Below, one piece after another: positions 16,233 through 25,563 of a stretch of 64,000 bases of DNA. The DNA comes from CAZJLN01 sp964540765 (lineage in GTDB: Bacteria > Chloroflexota > Anaerolineae > Anaerolineales > Anaerolineaceae), in assembly GCA_964540765.1 (NCBI GenBank), contig CAZINW010000003.1, positions 1 through 64,000 on the forward strand, read 5' to 3'. The notes beneath the pieces are model-generated. The model saw only the letters and a program-made list of their open reading frames with translations. It searched no databases and was not told the DNA's origin. Position 1 is the first letter of the stretch. Every line of letters begins with the position of its first letter. Position numbers and translations under genes: made by a program.

Positions 16233-16674
16233 ACGAGATATTTACACCCGCCTTGTCTATGCCCGTCAAAATCCTGTTTTTGGCAAGATGGCTTATTATC
16301 TATTGAAACTTCTGGGAGTAGAAATTCCAAGATCTGTCAAAATTGGCAGAAATCTCACCCTCGAACATGGCGGTTATGGGGTTGTCATTCACAGCAAGAG
16401 TGTCATCGGGAACAATGTGCGCATCTATCCGGGTGTCACACTGGGTCGCGCCGACATTCATAAACCTGCTGACCAATCCTCCTTTAAAGGAATTCAGATC
16501 GAGGATGATGTGATCCTGGCGTCTGGTGCAAAGATATTATGCAAACAGGGGACGCTGATCGTCGCCCGCGGTTCCATGGTGGGTGCCAATGCAGTTCTGC
16601 TGGGATCCACCGCCGAGAATGAGATTTGGGCTGGCATGCCTGCCAGGTGTATCGGTAAAAGAAACAACTCGTAA
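16225..16674 (+). CDS. Hexapeptide-repeat acyltransferase (serine acetyltransferase-like)
   Basis: Small left-handed beta-helix acyltransferase (149 aa). Hexapeptide repeats run from about residue 45 to 140 (IGRNLTLEHG, VIGNNVRIYPGVTLGR, IEDDVILASGAKIL, VARGSMVGANAVLLG), ending with the usual WAGMPARCIGKR. Such proteins in glycan clusters acetylate sugars or serine. Lying between nucleotide-sugar enzymes and glycosyltransferases, this one probably modifies the polysaccharide. The frame is open upstream, but the ATG at 16225 (overlapping wecB by 8 bases) gives the usual N-terminus. The catalytic His is probably in the HGGYG segment. Confidence 0.82.
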   Translation: MAKRDIYTRLVYARQNPVFGKMAYYLLKLLGVEIPRSVKIGRNLTLEHGGYGVVIHSKSVIGNNVRIYPGVTLGRADIHKPADQSSFKGIQIEDDVILASGAKILCKQGTLIVARGSMVGANAVLLGSTAENEIWAGMPARCIGKRNNS

Positions 16675-16690
16675 AGAACAGGAGTCTGGA

Positions 16691-17713
16691 ATGGTCAAAC
16701 AAATCTGCCTGGTTCCACGCTTGAAGGGTCTTGGTGGCATGGTCTCTTTCCAGACAAAATTCATCCAAGGCTTGCAAAAACGCGGGATTGCCTTCACATT
16801 TGACCCGGCAGATCCGCAAAATGACGCCATCCTCATCATCGGTGGCTGGCGAAAAATCCCAACCCTTTTTAAAGCCCGTCATAGGGGTGTACTGATCGTT
16901 CAGCGCCTGAATGGGATGAATTGGCTGCATAAAGTGCAAAAAACGAGGTTCAAGGATTGGCTGCGTGCAGAAAATGCCAATCGCCTCCTGAGTTTTATCC
17001 GCCGATCTCTATGCCATGAGATTATTTATCAAAGCGGTTTCAGTAAAACCTGGTGGGAAAGCCAACATGGCAAACTCAGGAAACCCGATCATGTTATTTT
17101 CAATGGGGTAAACCTGGACACTTACTCACCTGATGAGCTTGAAACACCGCCATCCGATCATTTTCGAATTTTGCTGGTTGAAGGGCATCTCACTGAAGCG
17201 AGTTCAGCAGGGGTGGCAATCGCCTGCCGGATGGCTGACATTTTACAGGAAAAAATGCTCCTGCCAATTGAACTGATGGTTGCAGGGGATGTGCCCCGCA
17301 CGGTTCAGGATCACATCCAAAAGGAATACCCTGACCTCAACTTGTTATGGATGGGTGTGGTCCCCAATACAGACATCCCAGCCCTTGACCGCAGCGCACA
17401 TCTGCTCTTCTCTGCAGACCTCAATGCAGCCTGCCCAAACAGCGTTATTGAGGCACTTGCCTGTGGATTGCCTGTACTTTCATATGATACTGGCGCCCTT
17501 TCTGAGATTATCAGCGAGAGCGCAGGCACCGTGGTGCCTTACGGGAGCAATCACTGGAAACTGGAAGCCCCAGACATCTCTGCCCTGGCTGAAGCTGCCA
17601 TTCCCATCCTTAAAAACAACAACAAATACCGCCAGGGCGCCCGTGCCCAGGCGGTCAAGTGCTTCTCTTTGGATGCCATGGTGGATGCTTACCTTAAGGT
17701 TTTGCTTAAATGA
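16691..17713 (+). CDS. Glycosyltransferase, family 4 type
   Basis: GT-B glycosyltransferase of 340 aa, cytoplasmic, adding a sugar to a lipid-linked glycan. The N-terminal domain has a Gly-rich start (PRLKGLGGMVSFQTKF). VIFNGVNLDTYSP marks the linker. The donor-binding C-terminal domain has ACPNSVIEALACGLPVLSYD (the EX7E-like region) followed by LSEII. AGGAG precedes the chosen ATG; the open frame extends upstream through the previous gene without a start signal. The stop overlaps the next start (ATGA), so it is coupled to two further glycosyltransferases. Donor and acceptor are unknown. Confidence 0.85.
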   Translation: MVKQICLVPRLKGLGGMVSFQTKFIQGLQKRGIAFTFDPADPQNDAILIIGGWRKIPTLFKARHRGVLIVQRLNGMNWLHKVQKTRFKDWLRAENANRLLSFIRRSLCHEIIYQSGFSKTWWESQHGKLRKPDHVIFNGVNLDTYSPDELETPPSDHFRILLVEGHLTEASSAGVAIACRMADILQEKMLLPIELMVAGDVPRTVQDHIQKEYPDLNLLWMGVVPNTDIPALDRSAHLLFSADLNAACPNSVIEALACGLPVLSYDTGALSEIISESAGTVVPYGSNHWKLEAPDISALAEAAIPILKNNNKYRQGARAQAVKCFSLDAMVDAYLKVLLK

Positions 17714-18834
17714 ATACCGGCTTTGCAGGAAAACTGGGGCTGATCCAACGGGTTTTACCGGCTTATCGTGCACCCTTTTTTGGCGCGCTTGCACAGGCAT
17801 GTGGTGGGGGTGTTTATCTTGCCTTCGGGAAACCGCGCCCAATTGAAAGTATTCAAACCACCGAAACAGTGGATGGCGTAAACTTGTTCAAAACCAGGAA
17901 CATGCACTTCCTGGGGGGGTCTTTTTATTTTTGTTTTCAAAAAGGATTACACCCCTGGCTTGAAAAGACGCAGCTGGATGCCCTGATCATTGAAGCCAAC
18001 CCGCGCTATCTTTCATCTGCATCCGCCATTCGCTGGATGCACGCGCACCATAAACCCGTGATTGGCTGGGGTTTGGGTGCACCAGGGAATAAAGGCCCAT
18101 TTAATGGCTTGCGAGACCGTTTTTTGAAGCAGTTTGATACCTTGATCGCCTACAGCCAGAAAGGTGCAGATGAATACGCATCAATGGGTTTTGACTCCCA
18201 AGCCATTTTTGTTGCCAAAAATGCTGTCACTGCCAAGCCGGCGCATCCCATGCCAACCCGACCTCTGGATTTTCCTGGCAAACCAGTTGTTCTCTTTGTA
18301 GGGCGCCTTCAAGCTCGCAAACGCCTTGATAACCTCATCCAGGCATGTGCGCAGCAGCCTGTTGATCTTCAGCCTGAGCTCTGGGTCATCGGAGACGGAC
18401 CTGCCCGCCAGGAACTTGAAGCCCTTGCACACCAATTTTACCCGTCGACCCAATTCCTGGGCGCCAGGTTTAGCGAGGAACTGATTGATTACTTCAAGAA
18501 AGCTGATCTTTTCGTCCTGCCGGGAACAGGTGGTCTGGCAATCCAGCAAGCCATGAGCTTCGGCCTTCCCGTGATCGTTGCCGGGGGTGATGGCACTCAA
18601 AATGACTTGGTGCGCCCAAGGAACGGCTGGCAGATCCCGTCAGACGATCTGGAGGCATTGACAAAAGCATTGACAATTGCCCTCAGTGATCCTGCCAGGC
18701 TGCGCGATATGGGCGCTGAAGGGTACCGCATTGTCTCTGATGAGATCAACCTTGAGAAGATGGTGGATGTCTTTATGCAGGCAGTCCATTATTCTCTTGA
18801 AAAAATGATGTCACAGCGAAATTTATCAAAATGA
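17710..18834 (+). CDS. Glycosyltransferase, family 4 type
   Basis: GT-B glycosyltransferase of 374 aa. The nucleotide-binding half begins with PVVLFVGRLQARKRLDNLI (about 190-210), then WVIGDGPARQELE and the donor loop GGLAIQQAMSFGLPVIVAGGDG. The middle Glu seen in most GT4 enzymes (E of the EX7E motif) is replaced by Gln-Gln in LAIQQAMSFG, a deviation that may change the mechanism or reflect another subfamily. The start and stop overlap their neighbours as ATGA. No membrane segment is present. Confidence 0.84.
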   Translation: MNTGFAGKLGLIQRVLPAYRAPFFGALAQACGGGVYLAFGKPRPIESIQTTETVDGVNLFKTRNMHFLGGSFYFCFQKGLHPWLEKTQLDALIIEANPRYLSSASAIRWMHAHHKPVIGWGLGAPGNKGPFNGLRDRFLKQFDTLIAYSQKGADEYASMGFDSQAIFVAKNAVTAKPAHPMPTRPLDFPGKPVVLFVGRLQARKRLDNLIQACAQQPVDLQPELWVIGDGPARQELEALAHQFYPSTQFLGARFSEELIDYFKKADLFVLPGTGGLAIQQAMSFGLPVIVAGGDGTQNDLVRPRNGWQIPSDDLEALTKALTIALSDPARLRDMGAEGYRIVSDEINLEKMVDVFMQAVHYSLEKMMSQRNLSK

Positions 18835-20081
18835 CACAGCCATTGCATATCCTCATCCTGGCAGATGGACGCAGCCCCACCACCCAATCCTGGGTGCGCA
18901 ATTTGATCTTACTTGATTTTAAGGTCAGCCTCATCAGCACCTTTTACTGCGAGCCATTGCCTGACCTTGAAAATTTCCATGTTTTGCCCATCGCCTTCAG
19001 CCAATATGCGGGAGATTTTTCCAGCCAGCGCCAGGATCAGAAGTCAGAACATGGTATTAAATTCATACTGAAACGGCGTTTCATGCCAAAATCAGAAACA
19101 TTGCAAACAATCCGCTATGATCTTGGCCCACTGGATGTTCAATTTAAAGCCAGGATATTTAAAAGATTGGTAAAGAAGATCCAGCCCGACTTGGTGCATG
19201 CGCTTCGCATTCCATTCGAAGGCATGCTCGCCCGTTTCACGCCAGGCAACTTGCCACTCATCGTATCCACCTGGGGTAATGATTTCACCCTGCATGCACC
19301 TAGCTCATGGCTCATGCGACATGGCACGCGCGCCTGCCTGAAACGCGCCAACGGGCTCACCGCCGATGCGAACCGGGATATCCGCCTGGCACATGCCTGG
19401 GGTCTTCCTGAAAGCATTCCAACCCTTATCATCCCGGGCAGCGGGGGTGTCGATCTGCAAGCCATCCAGGCGTCAAAATCTGAACCTTTCAATCCTGCAG
19501 CTCATGATTTGCCTTCAGACAATAAGCTTTGGGTGGTCAACGCGCGCGGATTCAGACCTGGTTACGTTCATAATGATATCTTCTTTGCATCGATTCCACT
19601 GGTCATCAGAGCTCATCCCGAAGTGATGTTCATTTGCCCGGGTCTGGAAGGATTTATTGATCCGGCATGGCTTGAGGATCCAAGCGCCAAAGAAAATGTG
19701 GTCGTATTGCCAAAACTACCCCAAAACCAGCTCTGGGCGCTATTCCACCGATGCCCGATTTTCATCTCCCCCAGCAGCCATGATGGCACGCCCAATTCCC
19801 TCCTTGAAGCCATGGCATGTGGATGTTTCCCCATTGCCGGAGATATTGACTCCATCCGGGAATGGATCGAGCCCGGGATTAATGGATTGCTGGTAAATCC
19901 ACAGGACCCCGCTGCATTGTCAGATGCCATCATCCTTGCCATTGAGTCCCCCTCATTGCGCCAGGCTGCGTCTGTCCATAATTTGGATTTGATCAAGCAG
20001 CGTGCAGAACTTCAAGTTAACCAGGTCAGCCTCAAGCAGTTTTATGAGAACCTGGCAGGTCAAAAACAAATGTCCCTTTAA
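18831..20081 (+). CDS. Glycosyltransferase, family 4 type
   Basis: GT-B glycosyltransferase of 416 aa, last gene of the polysaccharide cluster. The N-terminal half has LILADGRSPTTQSWVRNLI and STWGNDFTLHAPSSWLMRHG, and the C-terminal half has ISPSSHDGTPNSLLEAMACG with the usual GT4 donor-site Glu, then GINGLLVNPQDPAAL. The start overlaps the previous stop (ATGA). It shares the GND near SSWL seen in enzymes acting on undecaprenyl-linked glycans, but the sugar cannot be named. The cluster lacks a flippase and polymerase in this window. Confidence 0.86.
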   Translation: MTQPLHILILADGRSPTTQSWVRNLILLDFKVSLISTFYCEPLPDLENFHVLPIAFSQYAGDFSSQRQDQKSEHGIKFILKRRFMPKSETLQTIRYDLGPLDVQFKARIFKRLVKKIQPDLVHALRIPFEGMLARFTPGNLPLIVSTWGNDFTLHAPSSWLMRHGTRACLKRANGLTADANRDIRLAHAWGLPESIPTLIIPGSGGVDLQAIQASKSEPFNPAAHDLPSDNKLWVVNARGFRPGYVHNDIFFASIPLVIRAHPEVMFICPGLEGFIDPAWLEDPSAKENVVVLPKLPQNQLWALFHRCPIFISPSSHDGTPNSLLEAMACGCFPIAGDIDSIREWIEPGINGLLVNPQDPAALSDAIILAIESPSLRQAASVHNLDLIKQRAELQVNQVSLKQFYENLAGQKQMSL

Positions 20082-20112
20082 ATAAAAACATCAGGCTTGT
20101 TAGACCTGATGT
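20080..20112 (-). terminator. Terminator of the lpdA gene
   Basis: ACATCAGG (20088-20095) and CCTGATGT (20105-20112) form an 8 bp stem. On the reverse strand the stem is followed by a T-rich tract, so it ends transcription of lpdA. Confidence 0.75.
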
Positions 20113-20144
20113 TAGACCTGGTGCCTTCATCAAAATTCATCCAC

Positions 20145-21542
20145 TTACATATGGATGCCATGTCCCTCAGCGGCTTCAGCAGCTTCCATGAGAACTTCGC
20201 TTAAGGTCGGATGAGTATGCACATTCCTGGCGATCTCCGCAACGGTCAGTTCATTGGCTTGTGCCAGTGTCAATTCCGGCAGTAACTCCGAGACCTCAGG
20301 ACCAACCAGGGAAGCGCCCAGGATCTCTCCTGATTTTTTATCCGTGACGATCTTGGCATAACCGGCATAATCACCCATACCAAGCGCTTTCCCATTCGGT
20401 TGGAGCGGGAATTTGCCAATTTGCACATCAAAGCCAGCTTCCCTTGCCTGCGCTTCCGTATAACCAAAAGATGCCACCTGTGGCTGCGAAAAAGTTGCTC
20501 GTGGGACCATGCGGTAATCCAATTGAATTGTATCCACACCTGCCATATTTTCTGCACAGATCTTCCCCATCGAAGAAGCTACATGCGCCAGCAGCAGTTT
20601 ACCGGTTACATCACCAATAGCCCAGATGCCGGGAACATTGGTGGACATTTTTTCATCAATCTCAATGAAGCCGCGCCTGTTCATCACCACACCAAGCTCT
20701 TCCAATCCCAAATTTTTGGAGTTGGGTCTGAAGCCAATTGCCACCAGCGTCACATCTGCTTCAATCGCATTTTCACCGCCAGGTGCCTCAACCACCACGC
20801 GGGTTCCTTGATCAGTTGCCCTGACTTCCTTTACTTTGGAATCCACCAGCACTTGCACCCCACGTTTCTTATAGGCTTTCTCAAGCTCAATGCTGGCTTC
20901 CTCATCCTCATTGGGCAGAAGATGGGGCAGCATTTCAACGATGCTGACCTCCACGCCGTAGGAATTCCAAATGGTGGCAAATTCCACGCCCATTGCTCCG
21001 CCACCAATGATCACGGCAGACTTGGGTAAAGACTCCAGCATGATCGCATGTACATAGTTAATAATTTTAGTGCCATCCACATCCATGCCTGTGATCACCA
21101 GGGGTGTGGATCCTGTGGCAATCACAATGTTTTTGGTTTCCAAATTTTCAATTTGCCCATCTTCAAGCGTGACATCCACTTTACCGGACCCTGACACACG
21201 GGCAGAGCCCATGATCACATCGATGTTGTTCTTTTTCATCAAAAAGCCAACACCTTTGGTCAGGCGTTGGGATACCTGACGGCTGCGTTTAAAAGCTGCA
21301 CCATAATCAAACTGCAGGCTATCAAAGCTGAAACCAAATTCTTTACCTCTTTCCCGCAAAATTTGCACTATTTCAGCGTTGCGCAAAAGTGCTTTGGATG
21401 GAATGCATCCGACATTCAGGCAGACGCCCCCTAAATCTTTTTTCTCAACAATAGCGGTCTTTAAGCCCAGTTGCGCTGCCCGAATGGCACTGACGTATCC
21501 GCCCGGTCCAGCTCCAACGACTACCACATCATAATTTCTCAT
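20145..21542 (-). CDS. lpdA: Dihydrolipoyl dehydrogenase (E3)
   Basis: Flavoprotein that reoxidises dihydrolipoyl groups with NAD+ as the E3 part of 2-oxoacid dehydrogenase complexes. The 465-residue form has FAD motif GAGPGG (10-15), redox disulfide Cys41/Cys46 in GGVCLNVGCIPSK, NAD motif VIIGGGAMGVEFA, and catalytic His444/Glu449 in HTHPTLSEVL. The frame is open 37 codons upstream, but the ATG at 21542 begins MRNYDVVVVG and has AGGAAGGA before it. It is monocistronic with its own promoter and terminator. It may serve the E1/lipoyl operon at 42-45 kb as well as others. Confidence 0.95.
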   Translation of the reverse strand: MRNYDVVVVGAGPGGYVSAIRAAQLGLKTAIVEKKDLGGVCLNVGCIPSKALLRNAEIVQILRERGKEFGFSFDSLQFDYGAAFKRSRQVSQRLTKGVGFLMKKNNIDVIMGSARVSGSGKVDVTLEDGQIENLETKNIVIATGSTPLVITGMDVDGTKIINYVHAIMLESLPKSAVIIGGGAMGVEFATIWNSYGVEVSIVEMLPHLLPNEDEEASIELEKAYKKRGVQVLVDSKVKEVRATDQGTRVVVEAPGGENAIEADVTLVAIGFRPNSKNLGLEELGVVMNRRGFIEIDEKMSTNVPGIWAIGDVTGKLLLAHVASSMGKICAENMAGVDTIQLDYRMVPRATFSQPQVASFGYTEAQAREAGFDVQIGKFPLQPNGKALGMGDYAGYAKIVTDKKSGEILGASLVGPEVSELLPELTLAQANELTVAEIARNVHTHPTLSEVLMEAAEAAEGHGIHM

Positions 21543-21578
21543 GCTTTCATTCCTTCCTGGCTGACCTTTGTAATATGC

Positions 21579-21607
21579 ATTATAAACTGTATTATGATGC
21601 AATACAA
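21579..21607 (-). promoter_or_regulatory. Promoter of lpdA
   Basis: On the reverse strand TTGTAT (21602-21607) and TATAAT (21579-21584) are 17 bases apart. Transcription would start about 30 bases before the ATG at 21542. Confidence 0.75.
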
Positions 21608-21631
21608 AAAATAAGACATTTTCCTGTGTCG

Positions 21632-21660
21632 TTCCCTGGCTGAACAGCATCATTTATAAT
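21632..21660 (+). promoter_or_regulatory. Promoter of the gene at 21746
   Basis: TTCCCT (21632-21637) and TATAAT (21655-21660) are 17 bases apart. The -35 is weak. It is divergent from the lpdA promoter and gives a leader of about 80 bases. Confidence 0.5.
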
Positions 21661-21745
21661 AGGAGTTGGATGACCTCCGGGATGGATTAGCTGGAGGGCT
21701 TATTGCATCATTCATCCGATAATGATGGATCACTGGACTTGAAAC

Positions 21746-22498
21746 ATGCAAATTGTTGATACAGTTCAATTACAGCATGACCTTGATCGCCATATGGAGC
21801 AATCCGGAGTTTACCATGCCCAATTATTGGCAGATGAACGCTGCATAGCCAGGGGGGAAAACCTCAGTAGAGCTGGCTGCGAGCAGATGACCTCGCTGAT
21901 CCTGCAGCATTGGCTGCATGAGCCCAATCCAAATTTTGACCGCATCCTGCCAGCGGTTTTGGATGGTCAAATTGTACTCATCAGAACCGGGCAGGTTTCA
22001 TCATCGCAAGTTCTGGGTCTGGCTTTCCCCCTGGAGACACCCATAAAAACCATTATTCAACAGACTGAAAAATTTACCCGGGATATAAACACTTTATTGG
22101 AAGCCCCATCTGATCAACAATCTACCGTTGCAGACCAGGATCTCAACCCACGCCTGCCCAATCCACTCACGCAGCATACTTCTGCCAGGTACAAGGCAAT
22201 AGGCCCTGGCTGGCAATCCGAATTCAGGCAAAGTCCCCAAAATGACAACCCACCAGGGATCCTCTCTGACGCCAGGCAAACTCCTGACACCATGGATGCC
22301 CTGCCGCAGTATTTCGGATCTTCAACCGAACCGATCATTCTCACTCCGAAGATCTTTCAAACAGAAAGAGAGGCTGGGCAGAACGGCATGCGCGAAATCC
22401 CCCTTTCCCACGTTCTGGATTGGGAGGAACCTTCAAAAACTCCCCCAGCCACTGAAACTGATCCTCCGAAAACCAGGTGGACGATTGTCTTCCCTTGA
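21746..22498 (+). CDS. Uncharacterised protein, N-terminal part possibly Roadblock/LC7-like
   Basis: Protein of 250 aa, not assigned to a family with confidence. Residues 1-115 have alternating helices and strands (QLLADERCIARGEN, QIVLIRTGQ, QVLGLAFPLETPI, then a long helix). This fits the Roadblock/LC7 layout seen in small-GTPase regulators, but the match is by pattern only. Residues 120-250 are Pro/Gln/Thr-rich and probably disordered. No signal peptide or membrane segment is seen. It lies between lpdA (divergent) and polA (206 bases downstream) with its own promoter. No GTPase gene is nearby. Confidence 0.55.
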   Translation: MQIVDTVQLQHDLDRHMEQSGVYHAQLLADERCIARGENLSRAGCEQMTSLILQHWLHEPNPNFDRILPAVLDGQIVLIRTGQVSSSQVLGLAFPLETPIKTIIQQTEKFTRDINTLLEAPSDQQSTVADQDLNPRLPNPLTQHTSARYKAIGPGWQSEFRQSPQNDNPPGILSDARQTPDTMDALPQYFGSSTEPIILTPKIFQTEREAGQNGMREIPLSHVLDWEEPSKTPPATETDPPKTRWTIVFP

Positions 22499-22704
22499 TG
22501 GAATTTTTATCGGAGTTGCAGTTATCAAAGGAATCACCACTTTCTGTTGATACCCACTTTTTGAATGATGACAACGGATCCGTTCGGATCAAATAAGGCG
22601 ACCAATCTGTACCATCGTTCTTTACCAAAACCCGTAACAACTATCAGCTATAATAATACTGAGACGGATCATTCCGTCATTGAACCATTTTAAAGTGAGG
22701 AAAA

Positions 22705-25497
22705 ATGCCAGAAATTCTTTATCTGCTTGACGGCCATGCGCTGGCTTACCGCACCTACTATGCCTTGACAGCCGGTGGTTCTGCCTCTGCACGTTGGGCA
22801 ACCAGCCAAGGCGAACCGACTGCCGGTGTTTATGGGTTTACCGCCGTCCTTTTGCGCATCCTGGAACAGGAAAACCCTGATTACATCGCAGTTGCTTTTG
22901 ATACCGGGAAAACTTTTCGCCATGAGCGCTACAAGGAGTACAAGGGCACGCGTGCAAAAATGCCTGAAGATCTCCGTCCGCAGGTTGAACGCATGCGCCA
23001 GATGGTGGATGCCTTTAATATCCCCCGCCTGGAGGTCGAGAACTATGAGGCTGATGATGTTCTTGGCAGCCTGGCGGTTTGGGCTACCAGGGAAAAGGGG
23101 CTGGGCGTCAAGATCATCACCGGTGATCGTGACCTACTTCAACTGGTGACTCCCCGCATCGTTGTCTCGCTGCCCACCAGCAAACTGAGCGACTCGGAAG
23201 ATTACTTTCCGGAGGATGTCAAACGCAAACTGGGTGTGTTACCAGAACAGGTGGTTGATTATAAGGCGCTTGTCGGGGATACATCTGATAACATCCCTGG
23301 CGTGTACGGTATTGGCGAAAAAACTGCCATTTCGCTTTTGGCTGAATACAAAAGCCTTGACAATATTTATCAGCATCTTGACCAGATCACCGGTCGGGCT
23401 GGCACTGCACTGGCAGCCGGCAGGGAAGATGCTTATCTCAGCCAGTATCTGGCACGCATTGTCACTGATCTTAAACTTGATTTTGATCTGGAAAATGCAC
23501 GCTCAAATCGCTTTGATCCTGCCAGGGTGGAAGAACTCTTCCGCGAATTGGAATTCCGCACCCTGATTCAACGCCTGCATACCGTGGTCAAGAAGATCCA
23601 ACCTGATTCATACTCACAACAGCAAATGAATTTGTTTTCGGATCAGATCCAGGTGATTGAGGATGCCCCTTCCAATAAAGATATTCAGACCCACATCGTG
23701 GATACGCCCGAAAAATTGGATGCTTGTGTCAAAGCACTCACATCCGCAAAGCAGATTGCATTCGACACAGAGACCACCTCCACCGATGCCATGCAAGCCA
23801 ACCTGGTAGGGATTTCATTGGCAGTCTCCGAAAACGAAGGTTACTACATCCCCGTCGGGCATTCCCAGGGCAAGCAGCTCCCCTTAAAAACGGTTGTTTC
23901 AGCCTTGCAAGCCCCCCTTGCCAACCCCGGGATATCCAAAATTGCCCACAATGCCAAATTCGACCTCATTATGTTGAACCGCTTTGGTTTTGATGTTAAG
24001 CCTATTACCTTTGATACGATGATCGCTGAATGGGTGATCAACCCGGATTCGCGCAACCTGGGGCTTAAAAACCTGGCATGGGTTCGACTCGCTTATGAAA
24101 TGACTCACATAGAAAGCCTGATAGGTACCGGCAAAAGCCAGATTTCCATGCAGGCTGTGCCCATTCCAAAAGCGGCTCCTTATGCTGTTGCAGATGCGGT
24201 CATCACCTTGCGTTTGGTCAATCAACTTGAAGCAGGCTTAAAAGAAACCAGTTCAAAAAGAATTTTTGATCAAATCGAGATACCTTTGATACCTGTTCTG
24301 GCTGATATGGAAAAAACCGGCATAAAGCTGGATGCTGACTTTTACAGCCAGTTTTCCAAGGAGCTTGAAACCAGGCTGAACTCCATCGAAGTGAAAATTT
24401 ACAACCTGGTGGGTGAGCCCTTTAACCTCAATTCCACCCAACAGCTTTCTGATGTCCTCTTTAAGAGGCTTGGGCTTGAACCGCCTGACCGGGCACGCAA
24501 GACCAGCAGTGGGTTCCTTTCCACCGCAGCCGGCGTTTTGGAGGATATGCGCGGGCAGCATGAGGTGGTGGATCTGATCCTCGAGTATCGTGAACTTGCG
24601 AAACTTAAATCCACCTATGTCGACTCTCTACCTGACCAGATCAATCCGCACACAGGTCGTGTGCATACATCCTTCAATCAGGCGGGCACCGTCACCGGGC
24701 GAATTGCTTCGTCCAATCCCAACCTGCAAAATATCCCAACGCGTACAGAGCTTGGTCGCAAAGTCCGGCTTGGTTTTATTGCCGAGCCCGGTCACCTGTT
24801 GTTGGCTGTCGATTACTCCCAAATTGAACTGCGCATTGTGGCACACGTGGCTGATGACCAGGCCATGCTGGAAGCTTTTCGCAATGGACAGGACATCCAT
24901 GCCACCACCGCTGCCGCCATCTACAATGTGCCACTTGAAAACGTGACCAAGAGTGAGCGCCGGCATGCCAAAGCCATCAATTTCGGCTTGATCTATGGGA
25001 TGAGTCCTTATGGTCTGACCCGTTCGACCGATCTTACTCTTGCTGAAGCGGAAGATTTCGTCAAGGCTTATTTTGCACGCTTTCCTGGTGTTAAAGCCTG
25101 GCTGGACAATACCCGTAAATTGGCAGCCACGCAGGGTTATGTCGAAACCATCATGGGAAGACGGCGATATTTCCCAAATCTGAAGAGCGGAACCAATTTT
25201 AATTTGCGCCAGAGGGAAGAGCGTGAAGCCATCAACGCTCCCATCCAGGGCACGGCAGCCGATATTATCAAACTTGCAATGCTTCAGCTGCCCCCGGCGC
25301 TGAAAGACGCAGGTCTGGCTGCCAAATTGCTCCTTCAGGTTCATGACGAGTTGATTTTGGAAGTGCCTGAAAATGAGCTCTCAAAAACAGTCCCCCTTGT
25401 AAAGCAGGTCATGTCAAACGCCTACCAATTGAAAATTCCCCTGCTTACAGACGCACGTTTTGGGGTCAGTTGGGGAGAACTGGAACCTGTTGAATAA
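22705..25497 (+). CDS. polA: DNA polymerase I
   Basis: Repair and Okazaki-fragment polymerase (930 aa) with three intact domains. The 5' nuclease (1-300) has DGHALAYR, YEADDVLG and GDTSDNIPG. The 3'-5' proofreading domain (about 330-520) has all exonuclease motifs: Asp354/Glu356 in FDTETT, Asn416/Asp420 in NAKFD, and YAVAD. The polymerase (about 540-930) has DYSQIE (from 703), KAINFGLIYG (O helix) and HDE (880-882). A GAGG site precedes the ATG and TATAAT lies at 22649-22654. It is convergent with dnaA and separated from it by a strong terminator. Chloroflexota Pol I often keeps proofreading; nothing here is degenerate. Confidence 0.97.
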   Translation: MPEILYLLDGHALAYRTYYALTAGGSASARWATSQGEPTAGVYGFTAVLLRILEQENPDYIAVAFDTGKTFRHERYKEYKGTRAKMPEDLRPQVERMRQMVDAFNIPRLEVENYEADDVLGSLAVWATREKGLGVKIITGDRDLLQLVTPRIVVSLPTSKLSDSEDYFPEDVKRKLGVLPEQVVDYKALVGDTSDNIPGVYGIGEKTAISLLAEYKSLDNIYQHLDQITGRAGTALAAGREDAYLSQYLARIVTDLKLDFDLENARSNRFDPARVEELFRELEFRTLIQRLHTVVKKIQPDSYSQQQMNLFSDQIQVIEDAPSNKDIQTHIVDTPEKLDACVKALTSAKQIAFDTETTSTDAMQANLVGISLAVSENEGYYIPVGHSQGKQLPLKTVVSALQAPLANPGISKIAHNAKFDLIMLNRFGFDVKPITFDTMIAEWVINPDSRNLGLKNLAWVRLAYEMTHIESLIGTGKSQISMQAVPIPKAAPYAVADAVITLRLVNQLEAGLKETSSKRIFDQIEIPLIPVLADMEKTGIKLDADFYSQFSKELETRLNSIEVKIYNLVGEPFNLNSTQQLSDVLFKRLGLEPPDRARKTSSGFLSTAAGVLEDMRGQHEVVDLILEYRELAKLKSTYVDSLPDQINPHTGRVHTSFNQAGTVTGRIASSNPNLQNIPTRTELGRKVRLGFIAEPGHLLLAVDYSQIELRIVAHVADDQAMLEAFRNGQDIHATTAAAIYNVPLENVTKSERRHAKAINFGLIYGMSPYGLTRSTDLTLAEAEDFVKAYFARFPGVKAWLDNTRKLAATQGYVETIMGRRRYFPNLKSGTNFNLRQREEREAINAPIQGTAADIIKLAMLQLPPALKDAGLAAKLLLQVHDELILEVPENELSKTVPLVKQVMSNAYQLKIPLLTDARFGVSWGELEPVE

Positions 25498-25516
25498 TAT
25501 TTGAATAATATTACTT

Positions 25517-25552
25517 AAAAAACGCTGCCCGAATTACTCGGGCAGCGTTTTA
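25517..25552. terminator. Bidirectional terminator between polA and dnaA
   Basis: CGCTGCCCGA (25523-25532) and TCGGGCAGCG (25538-25547) form a perfect 10 bp stem with a 5-base loop. It is flanked by an A run on the left and a T run on the right, so it works for both convergent genes. Confidence 0.92.
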
Positions 25553-25563
25553 TCTGGTCACGC

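Noticed and set aside
24628..25344. Reverse-strand frame (238 codons) inside polA
   Set aside because: Shadow of the highly conserved polymerase domain; no independent evidence.
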